Assembly: GCA_009777005.1 (NCBI GenBank)
Contig: WRMT01000060.1
Location: 1-12,680 of the forward strand
DNA from: Methanobrevibacter sp.
GTDB taxonomy: Archaea > Methanobacteriota > Methanobacteria > Methanobacteriales > Methanobacteriaceae
Direction of reading: 5' to 3'
Length of the DNA stretch: 12,680 nt
Every line of letters begins with the position of its first letter. The first letter of the stretch is position 1. The notes beneath the pieces were generated by a model. That model had not been told where the DNA came from, did not search any database, and saw nothing but the letters and a program-made list of their open reading frames with translations. Below are positions 6,771 to 12,680 of this stretch, piece by piece. The position numbers and the translations under genes were made by a program.

Positions 6771-6801
6771 AAAAAAAAAAGATTTAAAAAAAAAAAGATT
6801 T
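6771..6801 (+). repeat. Poly-A tandem duplication abutting the MFS start
   Basis: A10GATTT (6771-6785) is followed by A11GATTT (6786-6801), ending 6 bases before the MFS ATG. There is no Shine-Dalgarno-like sequence between. The homopolymers are in the position where slippage could alter the leader. Confidence 0.6.
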
Positions 6802-6807
6802 GATACT

Positions 6808-8352
6808 ATGAATATTACTAAAAGAGAAGGATCAAACAAATGGGGACCTGCAATTCTTGTTTGTATAGCTATTTTTATTATAGTTTTAGATATGTCAGCA
6901 ATGAATGTAGCTATAACAGCATTAGTCACAGATTTAAACACAAATTTAAGCACTATTCAATTAATTATAACACTTTATTCATTAGTCATTGCATCATTTA
7001 TGTTAATTGGTAGTAAATTACAAGATTTAATAGGTAGAAAAAAGTCATTTTTAGCAGGAGCTATTTTATATGGCATAGGAACATTAGTTGCTGCATCAAG
7101 TTTTAACTCAGGAATATTACTTTTAGGATGGGCAATACTTGAAGGTATTGGAGCAGCTTTAATGCTTCCTGCAACTACAACAATAATAGGAACTAGCTAC
7201 AAAGGAAAAGATAAGATAACTGCATTTGGAATATGGGGAGGAATAGCTGCAATGGGAGCAGCTGTTGGTCCTCTATTTGGTGGATTTTTCACAAGTTTTA
7301 TCTCATGGAGAATGATATTTGGAAGTGAATTTTTAATAGTTCTTGTAATATTATTCTTTAGCTATTATATAAAAAGTTCAAAACCAAGCATTAAATGGAA
7401 AGAATTTGATTATGTTGGAGCTTTTTTATCAGTAATTTCTCTTGTTATAATTGTTTTAGGACTATTACTGATAAATACTCCAAATCAATGGCATATTGTT
7501 CCATTTGTGTTGGCAACTGGTCTTATATTATTAGCTGTTTTCTTTTTATGGGAAAGGAGAAGAATAAAAATGGGACAAATCCCATTATCAGATATTAGAT
7601 TATTAAAAAACAAGATGTTTTCTATAGGAATAGCTAACTCTATTTTTCAACAAATCCCACTTGCTGGATTTCTATTTATAATGCCAGTATTTTTACAACA
7701 AGTAACTGGTTTAAGTGCATTTATCACAGGAGTTGTTTTACTTCCCTCATCTATAGCTATAATGATTTTATCATTATTAGGAAGTAAAATTTCAGAATAT
7801 ATTCATCCAAAACATATGTTAATTATAGGGTTTATTATAGCAGCTATAGGAACTTGGATACTAGGAGGACAATTCTCAACTACAATGAATCCTTGGAGCA
7901 TTATTCCATCTTCAATTATTTTTGGAATAGGAGTGGGAATGGTTCTATCACAATTGACTAATTATATAATGTCTTCAGTTGATGAAAATAAAAGTTCAGA
8001 TGCCGCAGGACTTTTAAACACATTTAGAAATTTAGGATATTCAATTGGAACAGCTATTATAGGAGTTCTACTTATAGTAGGAGTTTTTGGAGGTCTTAGT
8101 GTATCTATTGAAGAATCAAATTATGGTGCTAATTTAACTAAAGAAGAAATACATAGTGAATTATTTACATATTTTGAAAAAATGAAAACAAATACTCCTG
8201 AAAAGATTCCAGAAGAACTTAAATCAGAATCATCCAAAATATTAGATCATACTACAAATATAGCTATGAGAATGATATTTAATATATTATCATTGATTTT
8301 CATAATTGGTGCGGGGATTAGCTATTTGCTTCCTAAAAACAAAGTTTCTTGA
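6808..8352 (+). CDS. MFS multidrug exporter, DHA2 (14-helix) family
   Basis: 514-residue integral membrane protein of the major facilitator superfamily, DHA2 (drug:H+ antiporter) type. The first helix (about 13-35) carries the family's LDMSAMNVA signature. Motif A, GSKLQDLIGRKKS, lies between helices 2 and 3 (68-80). The antiporter motif C, GGIAAMGAAVGPLFGG, is at 144-159. A late helix carries GLLNTFRNLGYSIGTAI (401-417), typical of the 14-helix group. A long hydrophilic loop (about 432-485) precedes the last helix (487-508). The substrate cannot be read from sequence; export of drugs, bile compounds or other toxicants is usual for the family. It is the only complete plus-strand gene and stands alone. 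The start ATG has no evident ribosome binding site and follows two poly-A/GATTT repeats. Codon use (AGA arginine) and G+C match the local background, so recent transfer is not indicated. Confidence 0.9.
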   Translation: MNITKREGSNKWGPAILVCIAIFIIVLDMSAMNVAITALVTDLNTNLSTIQLIITLYSLVIASFMLIGSKLQDLIGRKKSFLAGAILYGIGTLVAASSFNSGILLLGWAILEGIGAALMLPATTTIIGTSYKGKDKITAFGIWGGIAAMGAAVGPLFGGFFTSFISWRMIFGSEFLIVLVILFFSYYIKSSKPSIKWKEFDYVGAFLSVISLVIIVLGLLLINTPNQWHIVPFVLATGLILLAVFFLWERRRIKMGQIPLSDIRLLKNKMFSIGIANSIFQQIPLAGFLFIMPVFLQQVTGLSAFITGVVLLPSSIAIMILSLLGSKISEYIHPKHMLIIGFIIAAIGTWILGGQFSTTMNPWSIIPSSIIFGIGVGMVLSQLTNYIMSSVDENKSSDAAGLLNTFRNLGYSIGTAIIGVLLIVGVFGGLSVSIEESNYGANLTKEEIHSELFTYFEKMKTNTPEKIPEELKSESSKILDHTTNIAMRMIFNILSLIFIIGAGISYLLPKNKVS

Positions 8353-8358
8353 ATCGGA

Positions 8359-8396
8359 TTTTTTAATTTATCTTGTAAAATATAGTCTGATTTTTT
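8359..8396 (+). terminator. Twin oligo-T terminator of the MFS gene
   Basis: T6 at 8359-8364 and T6 at 8391-8396, each within GATTTTTTAA, begin 7 bases after the TGA stop. Plus-strand T tracts just behind a gene fit archaeal intrinsic termination. Confidence 0.5.
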
Positions 8397-8446
8397 AAAC
8401 TTTTATCTGAGTAGAGTGAAATATTTTATTAAATATTTTATGAGAC

Positions 8447-8467
8447 AAAAAAAAATAAAAAAAAAAA
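8447..8467 (-). terminator. Oligo-T terminator of purF-guaAA
   Basis: On the minus strand T11, A, T9 (8467-8447) begins 26 bases after the guaAA TAA stop. It is the longest T tract behind any gene in the window and sits between convergent genes. Confidence 0.7.
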
Positions 8468-8492
8468 TATTCTATGAAACAAACAATAAACT

Positions 8493-9068
8493 TTAATTCA
8501 AATTCTCCAAACAAATATCATGGAAATTTTTAAAAATAATTTCACCTTGAGGAGTATGATAAACTTCTGGATGAAATTGAACCCCATAAATATTCTTTTT
8601 TTTATGTTTCATAGCTTCAATATCACAGAGGGTAGATTTAGCTAATATTTCAAAATCATTTGGAAGTGTTTTCACCTCATCCTTGTGAGAAGTCCAAACC
8701 TTCATTGGAGTTTCAATTTCATTAAAAAGCAGATCATCTTTTATAATATCAATTTCAATTTGAGCATAGCTTTCAGTAGGAGAATTTGAAACATCACCGC
8801 CGAAAAATTTAGCCAATAGCTGATGTCCTAAGCATATACCTAAAACAGGAATATTAATATCATTTATTTTATTAATATACTCTAAGCTATTTCCTGCCTC
8901 ATCAATAGAAGGACCTCCTCCAAAAATAATTCCAATAGGATCTTTTTTAGCTATTTCTTCAAAAGATAATTCATTGGAAACTATCTCTGAAGGAATCTCT
9001 AAATATCTTAAAGTTCTTCCAATTCTATGGTTATACTGACCTTTGTTGTTAATAATAATGATTTTCAT
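8493..9068 (-). CDS. guaAA: GMP synthase glutaminase subunit A (GuaAA)
   Basis: 191-residue class I glutamine amidotransferase. By family it hydrolyses glutamine and passes ammonia to GuaAB, which aminates XMP to GMP; in archaea the two halves are separate proteins that associate. The catalytic triad is visible: C79 in GICLGHQLLAKFFGG, and H166 and E168 in YGVQFHPEVYHTPQG. An oxyanion-type GGGPS lies at 50-54, and WTSHKDEV (125-132) is a GuaA-like signature. The length is right for the archaeal A subunit. TrpG and PabA are alternatives, but the SHKDEV and HTPQG motifs and the purine neighbours favour GuaAA. It lies 30 bases behind purF on the same strand, so it is likely co-transcribed. Its ribosome binding site is weak (AAGAG-like at best). 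A strong oligo-T terminator follows. Its partner gene guaAB lies upstream of purF, not adjacent. Confidence 0.93.
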   Translation of the reverse strand: MKIIIINNKGQYNHRIGRTLRYLEIPSEIVSNELSFEEIAKKDPIGIIFGGGPSIDEAGNSLEYINKINDINIPVLGICLGHQLLAKFFGGDVSNSPTESYAQIEIDIIKDDLLFNEIETPMKVWTSHKDEVKTLPNDFEILAKSTLCDIEAMKHKKKNIYGVQFHPEVYHTPQGEIIFKNFHDICLENLN

Positions 9069-9098
9069 TTTTTAAACTCTTATTTTGAAGTTTTCTAA

Positions 9099-10550
9099 TC
9101 AAAACTTATAATAGCTTTCTACTTCTAAATCACTAGGAATTTCAGTAGGATAATCCTCATTTAAACAACCTAAACAAAGTTCTTCTGCAGGAATTCCAAT
9201 TGCAGAAATAAGATTATCTAAACTAATATAGTTTAAAGAATCAGTAGCAAAATTTTCTTTTATCTCTTCAATAGAATTATTAGCTGCAATTAACTCATTT
9301 TTAGTTGCCATAGCTACACCATAGAAACATGGTGCCATGATTGGAGGACAACCAACCATTAAATGAATTTCTTTTGGACCAGCTTCTTTAAGTAATTTTA
9401 TTATAGATTTTGAAGTAGTTCCCCGAACAATACTATCATCAATAAGCACTATTTTTTTACCTTCAAGTTCACTAGCAAGTGGATTCATCTTTAATTTAAC
9501 AGCTAACTCTCTTTCTTCTTGGGTGGGCATGATGAAAGTCCTGCTAACATACCTATTTCTGATAAGACCTTCACCATAAGGAATTCCAGAAGCTCTTGAA
9601 TAACCTATAGCTATTGGAATAGAAGAATCAGGAACAGGCATTATTACATCAGCATCAATAGGAAATTCATTATATAATGCTTTTCCAATATTTAATCTAG
9701 CTTGGTAAATGTTTTTACCATCTATAGTACTATCTGGTCTTGCAAAATAAACATATTCAAAAATACAATGAGAATTTTTTGTTGTAACTGCTTTTTCAAG
9801 CTTATGAGAATTAATTTTATTATTATTGAAAGAGATAACTTCCCCTGGTCTAACATCCCGAATGAATTTAGCTTCAACAATATCAAAAGCTACAGATTCA
9901 GAAGCTATCATGAAAAAATTATCTTTTTCACCAATAGCTAAGGGTTTCATTCCTGCGGGGTCGCGAATACCATAAAGATCCCCATTAACCATTATAACAA
10001 GAGAATAAGAACCTTTAATAATATGGGAAATATTTTCTAAAGTTTCAATCATGTCATGATTCTTTGAAAATTCTTTTTTTATCAAGTGACACAAAATTTC
10101 AGAGTCTGTATCAGATATAAACTCCACACCCTCATTTATTAAATCTCTACGTAGATGTCCAGAGTTAATTATGTCTCCATTGTGGGCAATAGCTATTGAA
10201 AAATCATTAAAAGTAGTTATAAATGGTTGTGAATTTTCAAATTTTGATTGTCCTGTAGTTGAATATCTTACATGACCAATACCTACTTCACCATTTAAAT
10301 CATTAATAATATCATCTTTAAAAACATCAGTTAAAAGACCCATGCCACAGTGATGATTCAAAGGATTATAATCTCCAGTAAGATGATTTTTTCCATCATT
10401 CCTATTAAATGTAGTTATTCCAGCAGATTCCTGACCTCTATGTTGTAATGCATGTAAACCATAGTAAATAAAAGAAGAAACATCTTCAAAAGTGTTTTTA
10501 GAATGAATCCCCACAATACCGCATTTATCTTTCAAGTCATAACACTCCAT
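9099..10550 (-). CDS. purF: Amidophosphoribosyltransferase (PurF), Fe-S type
   Basis: 483 residues. By family it transfers glutamine-derived ammonia to PRPP giving 5-phosphoribosylamine, the first committed purine step. The N-terminal Ntn-hydrolase domain has C10 in KCGIVGIHS, implying removal of a 9-residue propeptide to expose the nucleophile, then QHRGQESAGI (36-45), GHVRYSTTG (92-100) and AHNGDI (122-127). The C-terminal phosphoribosyltransferase domain has the PRPP loop VLIDDSIVRGTTS (368-380). Cysteines C262, C408, C459 and C462 (the last two in LCLGC) match the four ligands of the structural 4Fe-4S cluster of Bacillus-type PurF, which needs propeptide maturation and is oxygen-sensitive, fitting an anaerobe. 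Upstream of the ATG there is no Shine-Dalgarno, and a TATA-like TTAATATA (10580-10573) lies about 25 bases away, so translation may be leaderless. It is followed closely by guaAA. Confidence 0.96.
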   Translation of the reverse strand: MECYDLKDKCGIVGIHSKNTFEDVSSFIYYGLHALQHRGQESAGITTFNRNDGKNHLTGDYNPLNHHCGMGLLTDVFKDDIINDLNGEVGIGHVRYSTTGQSKFENSQPFITTFNDFSIAIAHNGDIINSGHLRRDLINEGVEFISDTDSEILCHLIKKEFSKNHDMIETLENISHIIKGSYSLVIMVNGDLYGIRDPAGMKPLAIGEKDNFFMIASESVAFDIVEAKFIRDVRPGEVISFNNNKINSHKLEKAVTTKNSHCIFEYVYFARPDSTIDGKNIYQARLNIGKALYNEFPIDADVIMPVPDSSIPIAIGYSRASGIPYGEGLIRNRYVSRTFIMPTQEERELAVKLKMNPLASELEGKKIVLIDDSIVRGTTSKSIIKLLKEAGPKEIHLMVGCPPIMAPCFYGVAMATKNELIAANNSIEEIKENFATDSLNYISLDNLISAIGIPAEELCLGCLNEDYPTEIPSDLEVESYYKF

Positions 10551-10570
10551 ATAAAAATCATTAATATAAA

Positions 10571-10582
10571 ATTATATTAAAC
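10571..10582 (-). promoter_or_regulatory. Candidate TATA box for purF-guaAA (leaderless start)
   Basis: Minus strand GTTTAATATAAT is centred about 25 bases before the purF ATG, putting the predicted start at or next to that ATG. The 20 bases before the ATG contain no GGAG- or GGTG-like ribosome binding site. A second TATA-like TTTATATT lies at 10570-10563 but would start transcription inside the gene. Confidence 0.35.
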
Positions 10583-10656
10583 ATTCTTAAAAAATTTAAA
10601 TAGCTTAATTATTTGTCAAATATTCCTATAAAAAAATTTTCCTAAAAAATATAATA

Positions 10657-10818
10657 TTGGCGTAATTATTTCTTTTTTTATGTAAAATTAAAATTTCAAA
10701 ATATATATTATTGGTGTAATTATTTCTTTTTTTATGTAAAATTAAAATTTCAAAATATATATTATTGGTGTAATTATTTCTTTTTTTATGTAAAATTAAA
10801 ATTTCAAAATATATAATA
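10657..10818. repeat. Three 54-bp tandem repeats upstream of purF
   Basis: Units start at 10657, 10711 and 10765 with TTGG, share TAATTATTTCTTTTTTTATG and an AAAATTTCAAAATATAT-type end, and are almost identical (C/T at the fifth base of unit 1, small changes at the end of unit 3). A few bases of a further unit appear at each edge. Because 54 is a multiple of 3, one frame stays open across the array, but it has no protein character. On the minus strand each unit carries an AATATATATT TATA-like palindrome. Confidence 0.9.
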
Positions 10819-11029
10819 TTCAAATAATATTTTATTGATTTTAATAATATTTAAGTAATAATTAAATAAATTATTTTCCAAATAAAATGTAAATTATCTT
10901 TTTTTTGAATATTTTAATATTTTTTTAAGAAATTTCTATAAAATATTTGAAATTTAAGTAGTTATAAAGAATTTAATAAATTTAATTATTTATTAAATCA
11001 TTTTTATAAGTTTAAAGGAAGTAAAATTA

Positions 11030-11155
11030 TTTTAAAATTTTTTTTTTAAAAAAGTTAAAAAGGAAAACAATATCCAAAAACTATTTTTTAAAATTTTTTT
11101 TTTTAAAAAAGTTAAAAAGGAAATCTAAACATGTTAAAAAAAAGTTAAAAAGGAA
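11030..11155 (-). repeat. Reiterated TTCCTTTTTAACTTTTTT repeats behind guaAB, likely terminator cluster
   Basis: The minus-strand 18-mer TTCCTTTTTAACTTTTTT occurs at 11155-11138, 11122-11105 and 11065-11048. In the last two it extends into a longer duplication, including A10/A11 and TTTTAAAA, of about 38 bases with a period near 57 (11030-11066 and 11086-11123). The first copy holds T5 and T8 tracts (T8 at 11143-11136). The cluster starts about 90 bases behind the guaAB stop and presents several T tracts in a row to the polymerase, which fits archaeal intrinsic termination. Confidence 0.6.
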
Positions 11156-11245
11156 GTTTTATAAGTAAGAGAATATTTTATTATTAAGTTATATAAAAAG
11201 TTAATTATAATATTTAGAAGATTAATTATTCATTAAACTATCTGA

Positions 11246-12172
11246 TTATGCAAATTCAATAGTACTAGGTGGTTTATCACTTATAGATAAAGAAACATGT
11301 GAAACTTCGGATATTTCAGAAGTAATTCTTTTTGAAATAGTACGAACAACAGACCATGGTAATTCTGGAACATAAGCGGTCATAGCGTCGGTAGATGCAA
11401 CCATCCTAAGAACAACTAGGTATCCAAAGTCTCTTTGATCTCCTCTCACACCAGTAACTTTAGTATCAGTAAGGACTGCAAAATATTGCCATAAATCCCT
11501 ATCAATATTATTTTTAATTATTTCTTCCCTTACAATACAATCAGCTTTTCTGCATATTTCTAATTTTTCATTTGAAAGAACACCTATTACTCTAACTGCA
11601 AGTCCTGGACCAGGGAAAGGCTGTCTATAAATAAGAGATTCAGAAAGATTTAATTCAAGACCAATTTCTCTAACTTCATCTTTATAGAGTTCACGAACAG
11701 GTTCAACAACTTTTAAAACCATTCCTCCAGGTAAAGCAAGATTATGATGTGATTTAATATTTCCCTCACTTTCAATCCAATCAGGAGCTATTGTCCCTTG
11801 AACTAAGAATTTAGCTTGGATTTTTTCGGCTTCCCTTTCAAAAACATCAATAAAAACTTTTCCAATGATTTTTCGTTTTTCTTCTGGATCTTCTACTCCA
11901 GAAAGTGCATCTAAAAATTCATCACTTGCATCTACATAAATAAAGTTTAATCTATCTTCAAATGTATTACAAACTTCTTCTACTTCACCTTCACGAAGAA
12001 GCCCGTGGTTAACAAAGACGGCTACTAAGTTATCACCTATAGCTTCTTTAATAAGTACAGAACATACTGAGCTGTCAACTCCTCCTGAAAGAGCTATAAT
12101 AGCTTTTTCATCTCCAATTTCATTTTTAATATTTTCAATAGATTCTCTTATAAATTTTGATGGATTCAACAT
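11246..12172 (-). CDS. guaAB: GMP synthase ATP-pyrophosphatase subunit B (GuaAB)
   Basis: 308 residues, the usual size for the archaeal GuaAB subunit. By family it adenylates XMP with ATP and replaces AMP with ammonia supplied by GuaAA, giving GMP. The PP-loop SGGVDSSV is at 29-36. Further signatures are VNHGLLREGE (54-63), LVQGTIAPDWIES (123-135), KSHHNLALPGG (139-149), the XMP-site RQPFPGPGLAVRV (183-195), and the C-terminal dimerisation/XMP-binding stretch STDAMTAYVPELPW (about 260-273) ending in KPPSTIEFA. The ATG at 12170-12172 has AGGTG (12184-12180) 7 bases upstream. It is separated from purF by 695 bases with terminator-like repeats, so it is probably transcribed independently of purF-guaAA. 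Confidence 0.96.
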   Translation of the reverse strand: MLNPSKFIRESIENIKNEIGDEKAIIALSGGVDSSVCSVLIKEAIGDNLVAVFVNHGLLREGEVEEVCNTFEDRLNFIYVDASDEFLDALSGVEDPEEKRKIIGKVFIDVFEREAEKIQAKFLVQGTIAPDWIESEGNIKSHHNLALPGGMVLKVVEPVRELYKDEVREIGLELNLSESLIYRQPFPGPGLAVRVIGVLSNEKLEICRKADCIVREEIIKNNIDRDLWQYFAVLTDTKVTGVRGDQRDFGYLVVLRMVASTDAMTAYVPELPWSVVRTISKRITSEISEVSHVSLSISDKPPSTIEFA

Positions 12173-12572
12173 AAAATGACACCTATATAAAATTTAAAAA
12201 GATTTATATTATTTAAAAATCATAATATTATTATAATACATCAATAAAGACTATTAATCCTCAATTTTATTAATGATATCTTTTTTTCCAAGAATTTCTT
12301 ATAATTAAAGTTTATTTAGTACAATGGGACACTTAATTTAAAAAAAGATTAAGATTTGCAAAACCATGATATTTTTTTAAGTCAAATCTAGTCGAAATGA
12401 ACATGCCCAAGTTTTCCATTCAATTATTTCAGTTAAAAATGAATTTTGACACATCAGATTTCTTTTTAAGGTTTAATAGTTTAACTGACAATTATTGTGT
12501 GTTAACTATATATATTCATTTTGTTAAATAATTATTTCTATGATTCGTTTATATTAAAATATCAACTTTTAT
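12173..12572. other. 400-base intergenic region upstream of guaAB
   Basis: It holds the guaAB promoter candidates near 12200-12240 and a minus-strand T7 at 12346-12340 that could end transcription from the gene at the right edge. No coding region or conserved RNA was recognised in the rest. Confidence 0.6.
12180..12240 (-). promoter_or_regulatory. Promoter region and ribosome binding site of guaAB
   Basis: AGGTG (12184-12180) is the ribosome binding site. TATA-like stretches lie at 12214-12201 (AAATAATATAAATC) and 12239-12222 (TATTATAATAATATTATG); the latter would give a leader of about 30 bases. Which one is used cannot be decided by eye. Confidence 0.35.
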
Positions 12573-12680
12573 TTATTCATTTATTTTAACAATGTGTCCG
12601 ATTTCTGTAAATTTTTCACGGGTTGTTTGGGGGTGTTTCATTATTAAAAATCTATAGTTAGGGTTCATTGGTAAAAGTAC
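12573..12680 (-). CDS. C-terminal end of an unidentified gene (partial)
   Basis: The last 35 codons of a minus-strand gene run in from the right edge and stop at TAA (12575-12573). The sequence begins VLLPMNPNYRFLIMKHPQTT and ends EKFTEIGHIVKINE. The frame is protein-like (balanced residues, Pro and His, higher G+C than the surrounding spacer), and it lies on the same strand as its neighbours 400 bases upstream of guaAB. The 5' part is outside the window. I do not recognise the family, so no function is assigned. Confidence 0.7.
   Translation of the reverse strand, partial: VLLPMNPNYRFLIMKHPQTTREKFTEIGHIVKINE

Larger units (their letters stand above)
5586..6807. other. 1.2-kb divergent intergenic region between the PEP-binding gene and the MFS gene
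   Basis: No protein-coding region longer than a few codons could be supported. From left to right it holds the tandem leader hairpins (5629-5683), conserved element copy B (5867-5931), a featureless A/T-rich stretch (about 5940-6290), a MITE-like inverted-repeat segment (6293-6417), A/T-only palindromes (6442-6455 and 6480-6512), degenerate tandem repeats (6553-6740) and a poly-A duplication ending 6 bases before the MFS start (6771-6801). Confidence 0.7.
10551..11245. other. 695-base repeat-rich gap between guaAB and purF
   Basis: No gene was found on either strand. It contains the purF promoter candidate (10571-10582), the 54-bp tandem repeats (10657-10818), an 11-bp A/T inverted repeat (10971-10981 with 10988-10998) and the oligo-T/AAGTTAAAAAGGAA repeats (11030-11155). 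The remaining sequence is extremely A/T-rich. Confidence 0.75.

Noticed and set aside
6765..6953. 62-codon minus-strand open frame overlapping the MFS start
   Set aside because: It is the complement of the first transmembrane helices and the poly-A leader; the Phe/Lys-rich product is a base-composition artefact.
9702..9941. 79-codon plus-strand open frame inside purF
   Set aside because: Antisense shadow of purF, with low-complexity composition.
10657..10818. CRISPR-like repeat array
   Set aside because: The units are contiguous with no unique spacers and there are no cas genes; it is a simple tandem repeat. The same applies to 6553-6740.
10626..10823. 65-codon minus-strand open frame with an 18-residue repeat
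   Set aside because: It is only the 54-bp tandem repeat read in one frame (54 is divisible by 3); it has no ribosome binding site or domain and repeats the DNA periodicity exactly.

Overview
The window looks like a chromosomal segment of a host-associated methanogenic archaeon of the order Methanobacteriales, most likely Methanobrevibacter (Methanosphaera is the main alternative). The reasons are the very low G+C content, long A/T-only intergenic stretches, split archaeal-type GMP synthetase subunits (GuaAA and GuaAB as separate genes), a DapL/DapF route to diaminopimelate and lysine (lysine is a pseudomurein constituent), strong GGAGGTGA ribosome binding sites, and oligo-T tracts rather than GC-rich hairpins behind genes. 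Species cannot be fixed from sequence alone.

Layout. Positions 160-2201 hold a tight minus-strand operon, dapF then dapL, joined by a 4-base ATGA overlap. Positions 3039-5585 hold a large minus-strand gene for a PEP/pyruvate-binding (PPDK N-terminal domain) protein. It has a KaiC-like N-terminus without a P-loop, and no phosphohistidine or PEP-barrel domain. It is richer in G+C and uses CGT arginine codons where its neighbours use AGA, so it looks acquired. A 65-67 bp element (archaeal-type BRE/TATA promoter plus a conserved start of transcript able to form a hairpin) occurs twice in the same orientation: about 240 bases upstream of dapF and about 280 bases upstream of the PEP-binding gene. 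The two copies therefore also bracket that gene.

Positions 6808-8352 hold the only complete plus-strand gene, a 14-helix DHA2-type MFS exporter. It is preceded by about 1.2 kb of non-coding DNA containing a MITE-like inverted-repeat element and degenerate 50-52 bp tandem repeats with hairpins and poly-A tracts. It converges on a minus-strand purine block: guaAA (8493-9068), purF (9099-10550) and, after a 695-base repeat-rich gap, guaAB (11246-12172). PurF makes the first committed purine intermediate. GuaAA and GuaAB together make GMP from XMP, GuaAA supplying ammonia from glutamine. The window ends with the last 35 codons of an unidentified minus-strand gene (12573-12680).

The intergenic DNA is the most unusual part: the duplicated promoter/leader element, a possible leader peptide enclosed in two hairpins upstream of the PEP-binding gene, three 54-bp tandem repeats upstream of purF, and reiterated oligo-T terminator-like repeats behind guaAB. 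No tRNA, rRNA, CRISPR array or complete insertion sequence was seen.
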